A program made the position numbers and the translations under genes. From positions 1-51,423 of the forward strand of contig JAJACI010000005.1 in NCBI GenBank assembly GCA_022601595.1: DNA of 51,423 nt. The letters are read 5' to 3'. How positions within the stretch are numbered: position 1 is the first letter of the stretch; each line of letters begins with the position of its first letter. This document shows, one piece after another, positions 37,296 to 46,748 of this stretch. Under the pieces are notes generated by a model. That model ran no database searches. It saw only the letters and a list, made by a program, of their open reading frames with translations, and was not told the origin of the DNA. This stretch comes from Chlamydiia bacterium (lineage in GTDB: Bacteria > Chlamydiota > Chlamydiia > Chlamydiales > 2-12-FULL-49-11).

Positions 37296-38612
37296 CTATT
37301 TTATCATCTTTTGCCACGGGCCATATAATTCTCTTATCTTTCCTCTTCGGATAGATAGAAGAATAAGGGCAAGCCCTAGTAAATTATGGTAGATAGCAAT
37401 ATCGGAATAGATCCAGGCAGTTACCATGATAAAAGCTCCAAAGAGCATATTTACAAAGCGGACAGAGCGAATAACCTCTGCAAGCGACAGAATAGATACC
37501 ACCACTATCAATGAACCCACCAGGTGATCGATTGTGTGCATCGTTCCTGAAAAAGAGAACCAGTAAGGGAAAAACACTAACGATACGCCCGCCGCTGCCG
37601 ATAGATATAAATTCCAGCACCACCCCACTCCTAAAAATGCTTTTTTATACATTCCCAAGATAGGCACTTGAGATAGCGGTGTATCATCGTCATCTTTTGT
37701 TTGAGGTAGGTCTCCCCCATGCCAAAAAGTCTTCCAAAAACTATTTCCAGCTTTTACACTTTGGTGGAGAAATTGAAATACAGCAACCAGTTCATCTACC
37801 GCAAATACGATCATTATCATCATAGCAGTCGCAGTACAAAGGCATAAAAAGCACCATGCCCCAACAAGTAGCGGTTGTAATATAACCAAAACAATACTTA
37901 CAATACCTAAAGGAACCACAAGCAGCACAAAAGACATTACCATCCATGGCATGGTACGCCATCTATTTTGCCCTCCCTTTAGACCAAGCAGCACTTCTAT
38001 CGTATAAGCAAAGCATCCAAGGCCTGCATCAGGAACCGGAAAGAAGCTTGCCACAGATGAGGTGATCACTTCCTTGGTACCATTTCCAAAAACAGGATCC
38101 CACACACTCTCTGTATAGCCAAGCTGATAAGCGGCTAGGTACCTTGAGATAAACATCCCAATAATCCCAAGTTTAATTACAGGTAATCTCTGTAACCATG
38201 AAGAAGGGTTATAACTCCATCCTGCAGGAATTTCATGACCTTTCTCTTCTACTTTTCCAGGAAGCCCTGGAATGATTAAGGAAAATAAAACAAGCAGTAT
38301 GCCAATTACCGTATCATTTAAGTACTCTGCAGGCATTTTTGCCCAAAAAAGCAACGGAGCGAAATTAAGCCATATTCCTGCAAAAGCAATAATCCACAAA
38401 CAAAAAAAGCCAAAGCGATTTGCCTTAAAAGCAAATATACTTGCAACAACAACAACGCCACCTGTTATCATATCATTTAACGACATAGCAAATGTTTTAT
38501 AGCCAAGAGCGAAATGGGAAAATATAAGCCATACCCCTAAAAAGGCGCAGGCAAATACGGTCCACAGCAACTTTTCATGTCTTTTTTTTACTTGTGGTGA
38601 AATGTCTTTCAT
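37296..38612 (-). CDS. VKOR/SPW-repeat-like multi-pass membrane protein
   Basis: Multiple TMs; GAWCFLCLCTATAMM (VKOR-like CxxC) and SPW-like repeats; overlaps upstream SDR gene by 4 bp. Confidence 0.7.
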   Translation of the reverse strand: MKDISPQVKKRHEKLLWTVFACAFLGVWLIFSHFALGYKTFAMSLNDMITGGVVVVASIFAFKANRFGFFCLWIIAFAGIWLNFAPLLFWAKMPAEYLNDTVIGILLVLFSLIIPGLPGKVEEKGHEIPAGWSYNPSSWLQRLPVIKLGIIGMFISRYLAAYQLGYTESVWDPVFGNGTKEVITSSVASFFPVPDAGLGCFAYTIEVLLGLKGGQNRWRTMPWMVMSFVLLVVPLGIVSIVLVILQPLLVGAWCFLCLCTATAMMIMIVFAVDELVAVFQFLHQSVKAGNSFWKTFWHGGDLPQTKDDDDTPLSQVPILGMYKKAFLGVGWCWNLYLSAAAGVSLVFFPYWFSFSGTMHTIDHLVGSLIVVVSILSLAEVIRSVRFVNMLFGAFIMVTAWIYSDIAIYHNLLGLALILLSIRRGKIRELYGPWQKMIK

Positions 38613-39724
38613 GCGGCATCCTTCTTATTATTATTCATTTTTTTTCTATTGCTACTTTTTTTCATTCCTTTGGGCATTTTCAGGCTGTTTTTCTTATACC
38701 AGGCTGCAGGGTCGGCTTTTAGGTCATTGCACATATCTGTTAGAAGATTTTCTAAGTCATGCTTAGGTTCCCAATCAAACATTTTTTTTGCGAAAGAAAT
38801 ATCTAACTCAAAATGTTCATCGGCAAGTTTTATCATCCACGGCTGAATAAAAGGTTTAGCCATAAAAGGGATATGACACTGCACCCATGCGCCAAACCAT
38901 GCAACAAAGCGAGGCAGCCTCATCATCCATATATTTTTCCCAAAAAACTCATTAGAAATTTTATTTTGTAAAAACCTTGTACTTAGCGTTTTTTCCTCAC
39001 CCACTAAAACCGTTACTGCCTTAGGCAGGGAGTTTCTTTTCTCCACCGCTTTTTCAATCAGATCTACCACATCTTTCATATGCAAAAACGATGCTCCATG
39101 AGACATGTCTCCAGGAAAGAAATGAGCTGTAAAGCTTTTTTCGTAAATACGTTGTATTTGATTAGAGATTGGAATGGAATGGCAGTCATCATCATACACA
39201 CCAGATATTCTCATCACCACTGATGGAATTTTTCCTCTGTATTTGGCAATTACTTCCTCTGTCTCTATTTTTGATTTTGGATACGCCCAATTTCCATCTA
39301 AAGGAGAATCTTCTGTTAACTTAACCCCAGGCTTTGTTGCTTTATGGACAAGCATGGTAGAGGAAAAGATAAACTGCTCTACCTCAAAATTCTGCAAAGC
39401 TTTTAATAGGTTCTTCGTCCCTTGTACGGTAATCTTGTTGTATTTGCTATACCTTTGGTCTGTAAAACTATAATAGGCAGCAAGATGAACCACCGAGGCT
39501 ATCTTTTTACCATAAAAGGCTTCTATATGCTTAAAGGCTTGATGGATACTTTCTTCTGATGAGACATCCAGCGGTACAAGCTCTTCGTTAGAAGATGCGT
39601 ATATCGCTTTCATCAATTCAAATCCAACAATTTGATAATTTTTACCAAGACGTCTTGCTACTTCTGAACCTATTCGGCCTGCACTACCTGTTACAAGCAC
39701 TAATTTCTTATCACTATTTTTCAT
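38609..39724 (-). CDS. NAD-dependent epimerase/dehydratase (extended SDR)
   Basis: KLVLVTGSAGRIGSEVARRLG, VVHLAAY, YPKSKIETEEV; start placed at MKNSDKK (39724) because the longer ORF overlaps the next gene. Confidence 0.9.
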   Translation of the reverse strand: MKNSDKKLVLVTGSAGRIGSEVARRLGKNYQIVGFELMKAIYASSNEELVPLDVSSEESIHQAFKHIEAFYGKKIASVVHLAAYYSFTDQRYSKYNKITVQGTKNLLKALQNFEVEQFIFSSTMLVHKATKPGVKLTEDSPLDGNWAYPKSKIETEEVIAKYRGKIPSVVMRISGVYDDDCHSIPISNQIQRIYEKSFTAHFFPGDMSHGASFLHMKDVVDLIEKAVEKRNSLPKAVTVLVGEEKTLSTRFLQNKISNEFFGKNIWMMRLPRFVAWFGAWVQCHIPFMAKPFIQPWMIKLADEHFELDISFAKKMFDWEPKHDLENLLTDMCNDLKADPAAWYKKNSLKMPKGMKKSSNRKKMNNNKKDAA

Positions 39725-39770
39725 ATCTCTCCTTATTAATATATTTTCTACATTACTCAGAGAAACTTTT

Positions 39771-40340
39771 TTAGCAAGGAAGATTATTCCATGACTTAAA
39801 CACTTGATTACCATGTTCAAAGGAAAGGATGGATAGCGATGCCGTGGACAAAGTAAAATATCTTCCATAGGTTACTGGAAATCCTAACCAGTGCGCTCCA
39901 AAACAGCGGAGAAAATGTCCGCTTGAAAAAATAGCTATCTTCCCCTTTTTATTTCTAAGAAGCTTTTGCATTCTTTCAGCTCTATCCCTTATTGATTCAG
40001 ATGTTTCCCCATTTTTTGGATCGGCATTAAATATTGTCCAATTAGGATGTGTCTTGTGGATTTCTACACTTGTCATCCCTTCATAATCACCGTAATCCCA
40101 TTCAAGCAAATCACTTGTTATAATAGCTCTGTCTAATAGATGCACAGCTTTACATGTCTCTTTGGCCCTTTCTAAAGGACTGCAGTAAACCTCATCAAAT
40201 TCTATGCCCTTGACAAGCTTTGCTAAATTCTTGGCCTGGACGACCCCATCTTTTGTCAGTGGTATATCTGTTAAGCCGGTATGTTTGCCCGTTTTTGACC
40301 ACTGCGTCTCTCCATGCCTAAATAAGTAAATCTCTAACAT
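39771..40340 (-). CDS. Histidine phosphatase / phosphoglycerate mutase-like protein
   Basis: YLFRHGETQWSKTGKHTG, YCSPLERAKETC, EWDYGDYEGMT, FSSGHFLR. Confidence 0.92.
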   Translation of the reverse strand: MLEIYLFRHGETQWSKTGKHTGLTDIPLTKDGVVQAKNLAKLVKGIEFDEVYCSPLERAKETCKAVHLLDRAIITSDLLEWDYGDYEGMTSVEIHKTHPNWTIFNADPKNGETSESIRDRAERMQKLLRNKKGKIAIFSSGHFLRCFGAHWLGFPVTYGRYFTLSTASLSILSFEHGNQVFKSWNNLPC

Positions 40341-40358
40341 AAGCCCCCTATAAGGAGA

Positions 40359-41717
40359 CTATGCATAAAAAATATTTAAAAGGATAAGAAAAATAACCAC
40401 AGGAGCTATATATTTAATCGCTGCTGCAAAAATAAAGCGCATCCCTTTAGATTTACTCACCTTAAAGCTCATCCCTTTTTCCAAGTGGTTGATAAAATCT
40501 ACAAATGGATTTTTCCATCCCACTAAAATAACAACAGACAAGGCTCCAAGAGGGATGAGTATATTAACACAGAGAAAGCTAAGGGCATCAAAAATGGTCT
40601 TGGAGAAAATAGTATAACCGCTCAGCACTCCAAAAGATAGACCTGCAGGGATTCCTAGCACCAACACACCAATACTACAAACAAGTACCGCCTTGTGCCT
40701 AGAAAAGGTTTTATGATCGGTTAAATAAGCTATTAAAGGTTCCATTGCAGATATTTGCGAAGTGAGCCCTGCAAATAAAATCAACAAAAAGAACAAGAAG
40801 GAGATAAACCCTCCAAATTGCAATTGAGAAAAGATCAAAGGCAAACTCTGAAATATAAGCTCTGAACCACTTGATACATCCCCTCCCATAGAGAGCACCG
40901 AAGTGAAAATAGCAATCCCAGCAAGCAAAGACACCACTACCACTGCAATGGTTACAGGTATAGAAATTTTAAACAGATTATCCTTATTCTTAAGATAGCT
41001 ACCATAGGTAATAATCGTTCCCTGACCCACACTCAACCCAAAGCATGCTTGACCAAGTGCGAGCAATGCCACCTTTCCATTTAACATACTCCAATCAGGC
41101 TTGAATAAGAACAAAAGCCCCTTTTCCGACCCAGGCATTGATAATCCTATATATGCTAAAAACAATAACATAAAAAATAACATTGGCATTAATATCTTAT
41201 TCGTCGCCTCTATCCCTTTTTGCACCCCAGCAAACAAGACCGACGCTGCTATAAAGATAAATCCTATCTGACAGCCAAGCGCCCATGTCACGCTCTGAAA
41301 ACAAGATTCCCAAAAAGCCTTAGCCTCTAGAGCTGTCTTAAAATGCGTAATATTTCCTGAAATGGTTTCTATAAGGTAACCAAGCGTCCATCCACAAATC
41401 ACGCTATAAAAAACACTTACTAAAAATCCAGTGATCACCTGCATGGTACCCAGCGCTTTCCATCCATCCCCTTTGCCAAGCTTTTTAAAAGCATCGGATG
41501 GATTGGCCTGGGTTTTTCTCCCCACCACTATCTCTGACAGCATGATAGGTAAACTTACAAAGATCAAAAACACACAAAATAGGAGAACAAATATCGCCCC
41601 TCCATTTTGACCTACAATATATGGGAATCGCCAAATACTTCCAAGGCCTACTGCCGAGCCAATTGCCGCCCACATAAACCCTAATTTTGACTTCCAATGC
41701 TCTCTTTTCTCTACCAA
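40359..41717 (-). CDS. Neurotransmitter:sodium symporter (SNF) family transporter
   Basis: WAAIGSAVGLGSIWRFPYIVGQNGGAIFVLLF; ALGQACFGLSVGQGTIITYGSY. Confidence 0.95.
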   Translation of the reverse strand: MVEKREHWKSKLGFMWAAIGSAVGLGSIWRFPYIVGQNGGAIFVLLFCVFLIFVSLPIMLSEIVVGRKTQANPSDAFKKLGKGDGWKALGTMQVITGFLVSVFYSVICGWTLGYLIETISGNITHFKTALEAKAFWESCFQSVTWALGCQIGFIFIAASVLFAGVQKGIEATNKILMPMLFFMLLFLAYIGLSMPGSEKGLLFLFKPDWSMLNGKVALLALGQACFGLSVGQGTIITYGSYLKNKDNLFKISIPVTIAVVVVSLLAGIAIFTSVLSMGGDVSSGSELIFQSLPLIFSQLQFGGFISFLFFLLILFAGLTSQISAMEPLIAYLTDHKTFSRHKAVLVCSIGVLVLGIPAGLSFGVLSGYTIFSKTIFDALSFLCVNILIPLGALSVVILVGWKNPFVDFINHLEKGMSFKVSKSKGMRFIFAAAIKYIAPVVIFLILLNIFYA

Positions 41718-41735
41718 AATAACTCTCTTATCCTA

Positions 41736-41894
41736 TATAGTCATTACCGTTTCTTACGACGTATCTTCTGCACATTTTTGCAGCTTTTTGATAAATGCAT
41801 CTTGCTAATATTTAAAATATTAGCTCGGTGAATAAATCAAAATTCCCTCAAAAATTCATTGAACAGTACGCCAAATGAAACGCGAACGACTATA
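41736..41894 (+). repeat. Family B element (159 bp)
   Basis: TATAGTCATTACCGTTTCTTACGACG...TTCATTGAACAGTACGCCAAATGAAACGCGAACGACTATA. Confidence 0.9.
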
Positions 41895-41928
41895 CAATGA
41901 AAGGATTCTTTATAAAAAAACAGTATCT

Positions 41929-42306
41929 ATGAACAATAAAACAAAAGCAAGCGAAAAACTCCCCTTTATACATTCTGATAGTGCAGATCATCGCTTAAAC
42001 ATAAATGATTACGTTGTGGAGAATAAAACAGCCACTTATTTCGTTCGTGTAAAAGGCGATTCTATGCAGGGCGTAGGTATTTATGATAAAGATATTTTGG
42101 TGGTAGATAAATCAAAACAAATCACTTGTGGAAAAATTATTGTTGCCACACTTAATGGAGAGTTTACCATCAAAAGATTGATCATAAAAAATGGGAGAAA
42201 GTACCTTTTTTCAGAACACCCAAAATACCCTACAATCTCCATAACCAATGAGTGCGATTTTGAAGTTTTTGGAGTCGTCACCTATACCATCCATAAACCT
42301 CTATGA
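41929..42306 (+). CDS. umuD: UmuD-like S24 peptidase-fold protein lacking a recognisable cleavage site
   Basis: TATYFVRVKGDSMQGVGIYDKDILVVD, NGEFTIKRL, DFEVFGVVTYTIH; start moved from 41875, which lies in the family B element. Confidence 0.9.
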   Translation: MNNKTKASEKLPFIHSDSADHRLNINDYVVENKTATYFVRVKGDSMQGVGIYDKDILVVDKSKQITCGKIIVATLNGEFTIKRLIIKNGRKYLFSEHPKYPTISITNECDFEVFGVVTYTIHKPL

Positions 42307-43538
42307 AGTATATCTGCCTTATTGATTGTGATAATTTTTTTGCCTCTTGCGAAAAGATCTTTCATCCAGAGTATCGGGGTAAACCCCTGGTGGTTGCTGG
42401 GGGGAAAAATGGCATTGTCATCGCCCGCTCAAAGGAAGCTCGAGCCCTTGGCATCCCTATGTGCGCTGCTGTTTTTAACTATCGGTCGTTATTCATCAAA
42501 GAAGATGTCATTATAAAAGCGCCCAACCATATATTCTATCAGGATATATCCAATCGCATTAGAGAGACGGTAGCTACTTTTTCCTTTAAAACCTTTATTT
42601 ACTCAATTGATGAAATGTTTTTAGAGATCCCCAAAGAGAGCTATAGCGATAAATTATTAGAAGAAATTCAGCACAAGATTAAAAAATGGACCAGTATCGA
42701 TGTGTCTATCGGCATCTCTTACACCAAAACTCTTGCAAAAGTTGCCACCAAGCTTGCAAAAAAAATCCCCTCTCATCGAAAAGCTTTGGTTGATGAAAAA
42801 TCTATTGCTAATGCATTGCTTTGCTTTCCTGTAGATGATATTTGGGGTGTAGGAAGAAAATCCGCAGAGAAATTAAAGCTCCACAGAATAAAAACAGGAA
42901 AAGATCTCCTTTCTATAAACGAAGCCTTTCTAAAAAAACTGCTCGGCATATCTGGATTTCGTCTAAAAAAAGAGTTGCAAGGAACAAATGCCTACCCTTT
43001 TATTTGCGCTGCAAAGGATAAATCTCTACAAATCACAAGGACTTTTAACACAGAAATCGTCTCTATAAACTCTATCAAAGAAATTTTATCCTCTTTTATT
43101 AGTAAAGGATGTGAAAAACTTCGTGAAATGAACAAAGAGGCAGAATGCTTCTCTCTTTTTATGGAGTCCTCTCGATTTAAAAATAAAGGCAGCTCCTACT
43201 CTAAAACATTTACCTTAGACGAGCCCTCCAACTTTACCCCTGATTTTTTACACCTCAAAGAAAAGGGCCTTAAAGATCTCCTTGATGGCAGCCTTCTTAT
43301 TAAAAGAGCAGGTGTTCATTTTTTCTCTTTAATAGATAGCGGATCTACCCAAAGCAACCTATTTACTAAAAAGCCAGCTGGCAATAAGAAATTAATGAAA
43401 ACTTTAGACTCTATCAATGCAAAATACGGCTCAAACACCCTTCGATACGCTAGCATCAAGAATAGCTCTCCTGAAAAAGGCGGCGCCCCTTTGAGTTACA
43501 CCACCAATTGGGAGCAGATTTTAGAGATAAACATCTGA
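42303..43538 (+). CDS. umuC: Y-family DNA polymerase V catalytic subunit-like
   Basis: LIDCDNFFASCEKIFHPEYRGKPLVVAGGKNGIVIARSKEARALGIPM; YSIDEMFLEI; GISYTKTLAKVATKLAKK; WGVGRKSAEKL. Confidence 0.96.
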   Translation: MKYICLIDCDNFFASCEKIFHPEYRGKPLVVAGGKNGIVIARSKEARALGIPMCAAVFNYRSLFIKEDVIIKAPNHIFYQDISNRIRETVATFSFKTFIYSIDEMFLEIPKESYSDKLLEEIQHKIKKWTSIDVSIGISYTKTLAKVATKLAKKIPSHRKALVDEKSIANALLCFPVDDIWGVGRKSAEKLKLHRIKTGKDLLSINEAFLKKLLGISGFRLKKELQGTNAYPFICAAKDKSLQITRTFNTEIVSINSIKEILSSFISKGCEKLREMNKEAECFSLFMESSRFKNKGSSYSKTFTLDEPSNFTPDFLHLKEKGLKDLLDGSLLIKRAGVHFFSLIDSGSTQSNLFTKKPAGNKKLMKTLDSINAKYGSNTLRYASIKNSSPEKGGAPLSYTTNWEQILEINI

Positions 43539-43603
43539 AAAGACTAAACATTGCATTAATTATGATTTCGGTATATAATCCCCGCTAAATTCATGGAGGA
43601 ATT

Positions 43604-44215
43604 ATGAAAAAAACACTTTTAACATTATTGTCTTTTGCAGGGTCTGCTTTTGCTAGCGGCCTACCGGTAAACACACCCCAAGAACCTGCACCTACTAAAA
43701 AAGAAAATATAGGTCACTGGATCGTCACACTTGGTGCTCAAAGTCAAAGTGAAGATGCAAAAAACCCTAACATTCAACTTACTTTTGGGTACCAGTCTGC
43801 AGCAGAAGAATACAAGTTTTTCCAATCTCAAAAACTAGAATTTGGTGGAGGCGTTTCTCTAGATGCCGATAACGGTTTTTTCTATTTTCCAAAATTTACA
43901 GGTATTCATTATTTAAATTTTGATAGCAATACACGTTATTATTTTAATCTTGGAGGCGCTTTGGCAGCAAGATATTTTAAAAAACACACTTCAAAAACTC
44001 ACAATGGAATCACCTATCACAGTTATAGAAAAACAGAAGGTGGCCTATTCCTAATGGGTTCTGCCGGCGTTGGAATTGAAATTGGTCAATTTAGCGGAAC
44101 TATTAATTCTTTTGAGTTAAGCATCGATCAACCAGCACTTTACTACGGGAAAGGTGCCAGACCAACTTACTGTTATTATCCTACTGCAAAACTTTCTTAT
44201 ACCGTAGGGTTCTAA
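43604..44215 (+). CDS. Outer-membrane beta-barrel-like secreted protein
   Basis: Signal peptide MKKTLLTLLSFAGSAFASG; beta-rich; ends AKLSYTVGF. Confidence 0.7.
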   Translation: MKKTLLTLLSFAGSAFASGLPVNTPQEPAPTKKENIGHWIVTLGAQSQSEDAKNPNIQLTFGYQSAAEEYKFFQSQKLEFGGGVSLDADNGFFYFPKFTGIHYLNFDSNTRYYFNLGGALAARYFKKHTSKTHNGITYHSYRKTEGGLFLMGSAGVGIEIGQFSGTINSFELSIDQPALYYGKGARPTYCYYPTAKLSYTVGF

Positions 44216-44237
44216 TCAGCTCTATTTTCATTGATTT

Positions 44238-44271
44238 AAAAAGGCCTAGATTTTAAAATCTAGGCCTTTTT
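44238..44271. terminator. Perfect 34-bp palindromic terminator
   Basis: AAAAAGGCCTAGATTTT|AAAATCTAGGCCTTTTT. Confidence 0.88.
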
Positions 44272-44288
44272 ACAATTAGGAAATACAA

Positions 44289-45692
44289 ATGGCAAAATCA
44301 AAAAAACAATTAACGGTATTTTTACTGTTAATGATCAACTTAGCAACCGTTCTAAGTATTAGAAACTGGCCCATTACAGCGATGTATGGCTACACATCCA
44401 TATTCTACCTCTTACTCTCTGTAGTATTTTTCTTTATCCCATGTGCACTTGTCGCAGCAGAGCTTGCAACCTTATTCCCTAAAAAAGGTGGAGTCTATGT
44501 TTGGGTTCGTGAGGCCCTTGGTCACAGACTCGGATTTGTCGCAATATGGCTCTTATGGATTGAAAACATTGTTTTCTATCCCATTATCTTATCTTTTGTT
44601 TCAGCGGCTATTGCCTATGTATTTTTCCCTCACCTTGCAGGCGACCCTATCTATATCTGTGGCATGATAATTATAGTCTTTTGGATATTAACCATAATTA
44701 ATTTCAGAGGGATTCGTTTTACTGGAAGATTTAGTACCTTTTGTGTAGTGATGGGAACGTTCATTCCTACGGCGCTAATATTAACTCTCGGTGCCTTGTG
44801 GATGTTTTCAGACAAACCTTTTATGATCAGCTTAGAAACCACCCCTCTATTACCCAACTTCACTTCCATCTCCACTTTTACAGTGCTCACAGGTATCCTT
44901 CTTGGGTTTGCAGGAATTGAAATGCCAGCGGTACACGCAGGAGATGTAAACAATCCAAAAAAGAACTTTCCTATCGCAATATTACTCTCTGCAGGAATTA
45001 TCGTTACCTTAACCATTTTAGGAACACTTTGCATTGCAATAGCAGTACCTCACGATAAGATCAGTCTTGTAGCGGGAGCTATGGAAGCAATGAGCATCTA
45101 CCTAAATCAATACGGCCTTGGTGTATTGATGCCCGTAGTTGCTCTTCTAATGGCGATCGGAGCTCTTGGCGGAGTAAGCAGTTGGATAGTGGGACCATGC
45201 AAAGGTTTCCTTGCGGCAGCCGAACAAGGGGACTTTCCTCCATTTATGCAGAAAACAAACAAACATGACATGCCTCATGTATTGATGATCATACAAGGCG
45301 TTATTGTTACCGGGCTTGCTTTTTTATTCCCATATATGTCTGACCCTAACTCTAGCTTCTGGATGATAACCGTACTTTCAGCTCAGCTATACATTGTTAT
45401 GTACATTTTACTCTTTATCACGGGAATCGTTTTAAAATATAAAAAAAGAAATGCACAAAGACCTTATGCGGTACCTGGCGGAATAGCCGGTATGTGGATA
45501 ATTGCAGGTCTTGGTTTGATTGGCGTAACGTTCTCTTTAGTGATAGGATTTTTCCCTCCACCAGATGTGAAAGTAGAAAGCCTTCTCTTCTTTGAATCCT
45601 TTTTAGCGATAGGCATCATTTCGATGGTAGGACTACCTTTCCTTATCTACTCTTTAAGGCGCCCTTCCTGGAAACCAAAACTAAAGCAGTAA
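44289..45692 (+). CDS. APC-superfamily amino-acid permease/antiporter (GadC-like)
   Basis: AAELATLFPKKGGVYVWVREALGHRLGFVAIWL; LGFAGIEMPAVHAGDVNNPKKNFPIAI. Confidence 0.92.
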   Translation: MAKSKKQLTVFLLLMINLATVLSIRNWPITAMYGYTSIFYLLLSVVFFFIPCALVAAELATLFPKKGGVYVWVREALGHRLGFVAIWLLWIENIVFYPIILSFVSAAIAYVFFPHLAGDPIYICGMIIIVFWILTIINFRGIRFTGRFSTFCVVMGTFIPTALILTLGALWMFSDKPFMISLETTPLLPNFTSISTFTVLTGILLGFAGIEMPAVHAGDVNNPKKNFPIAILLSAGIIVTLTILGTLCIAIAVPHDKISLVAGAMEAMSIYLNQYGLGVLMPVVALLMAIGALGGVSSWIVGPCKGFLAAAEQGDFPPFMQKTNKHDMPHVLMIIQGVIVTGLAFLFPYMSDPNSSFWMITVLSAQLYIVMYILLFITGIVLKYKKRNAQRPYAVPGGIAGMWIIAGLGLIGVTFSLVIGFFPPPDVKVESLLFFESFLAIGIISMVGLPFLIYSLRRPSWKPKLKQ

Positions 45693-46658
45693 GCCAAAGC
45701 CTATACTTAGGTATATCAAAGTGGTAATCACATCGGCAAACATTAAAACTATGGGTCCTGAGGCAACTTTTGGATCCAGCCGCCACCTATAAAGGGCGAT
45801 CGGTACAAATGCACCTATAATAGCTGTTATGATGATAGAGCTGAAGATACTTACAAATATCACAATAGCAGGCCCCACCCCATGACCCCATAGCAGTGAC
45901 AACGCTCCTACGCTAATACTTGCTGTTAAAGCGATTAGAAAAAAGAGTCTGGTTTCCATAAAGGTATAGAGAAAAATCTTCTTCCAGCTGTGCTTCTTGT
46001 GTGTCATTAAATAGATACTTAGAGTCATTGCCTGCATGGATATTGATTCTGACAAAGAAAGGACCAATGGGATAAACATTGCCAAGATAATAACGTTTAC
46101 AAGTAAAACTTCGTAAAAGTCTGATATTACCGCACATAAAATTCCGCCGAGCATATTACAAAATACCCAAGGCATTCTGTGCATATACTTTCGCCATAAG
46201 GACTTTGTAGGTCCCTCTTCTACTAAAATCCCAAGCATCTGAAAAATTTGTAGCCGTTTTACCTTTGATGACATCTCAATTTTTTCTTCAAAATACTCTT
46301 GTATTTCAATTACACCTATGAATATCCCTTTCTTTATCACAGGGATAGATAGTAAATGATACTTTTGCATAATGGCCAAAGCTGCATACATAGACTCTCT
46401 GCTTTCTACTTTATGTACCTTTGTATTAATAATATCCTTTAAAGGCGACTCTGGATCTTGTGTTAGCAGCGATCTGATGCTAATAATCCCTATCAAATGT
46501 CCTTTTTCATCAAGCACGTAGTAATAAGGCTTGTTTGTATTGCTATGCCTCTCACGGACCCTACAAATAGCTTGGGCGATCGTTTGATCTAACTCTAATA
46601 TATGGTTAGAGTTACGAACATAATTCTCCGTAGAATGTGCTAAATGTTTCTTTTTCAT
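45681..46658 (-). CDS. mgtE: MgtE-like magnesium transporter with CBS domains
   Basis: Two CBS domains (VLDEKGHLIGIISIRSLL; IPVIKKGIFIGVIEIQEYF) then about five TMs with MFADVITTLIYLSIGFGLLL. Confidence 0.87.
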   Translation of the reverse strand: MKKKHLAHSTENYVRNSNHILELDQTIAQAICRVRERHSNTNKPYYYVLDEKGHLIGIISIRSLLTQDPESPLKDIINTKVHKVESRESMYAALAIMQKYHLLSIPVIKKGIFIGVIEIQEYFEEKIEMSSKVKRLQIFQMLGILVEEGPTKSLWRKYMHRMPWVFCNMLGGILCAVISDFYEVLLVNVIILAMFIPLVLSLSESISMQAMTLSIYLMTHKKHSWKKIFLYTFMETRLFFLIALTASISVGALSLLWGHGVGPAIVIFVSIFSSIIITAIIGAFVPIALYRWRLDPKVASGPIVLMFADVITTLIYLSIGFGLLL

Positions 46659-46748
46659 AAGTGCCTACATTAAAAGATATAGACAGAGAAGAGAATCAAA
46701 GCAAGATAAACCTCGAAAATAATAGGCTCGTGTTGTATATTTTTTTGT

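Noticed and set aside
39725-39868. Longer N-terminus of the SDR epimerase ORF
   Set aside because: It overlaps the phosphoglycerate mutase-like gene, and the Rossmann motif begins just after MKNSDKK
40350-40372. TATAAGGAGACTATGC as a family A terminus
   Set aside because: Only about 9 bp match and no second arm is visible; may be an ordinary ribosome-binding or chance match
41875-41928. Longer N-terminus of the UmuD ORF (MKRERLYNERILYKKTVS)
   Set aside because: It is partly encoded by the family B terminus, so the downstream Met at 41929 is preferred, though not proven
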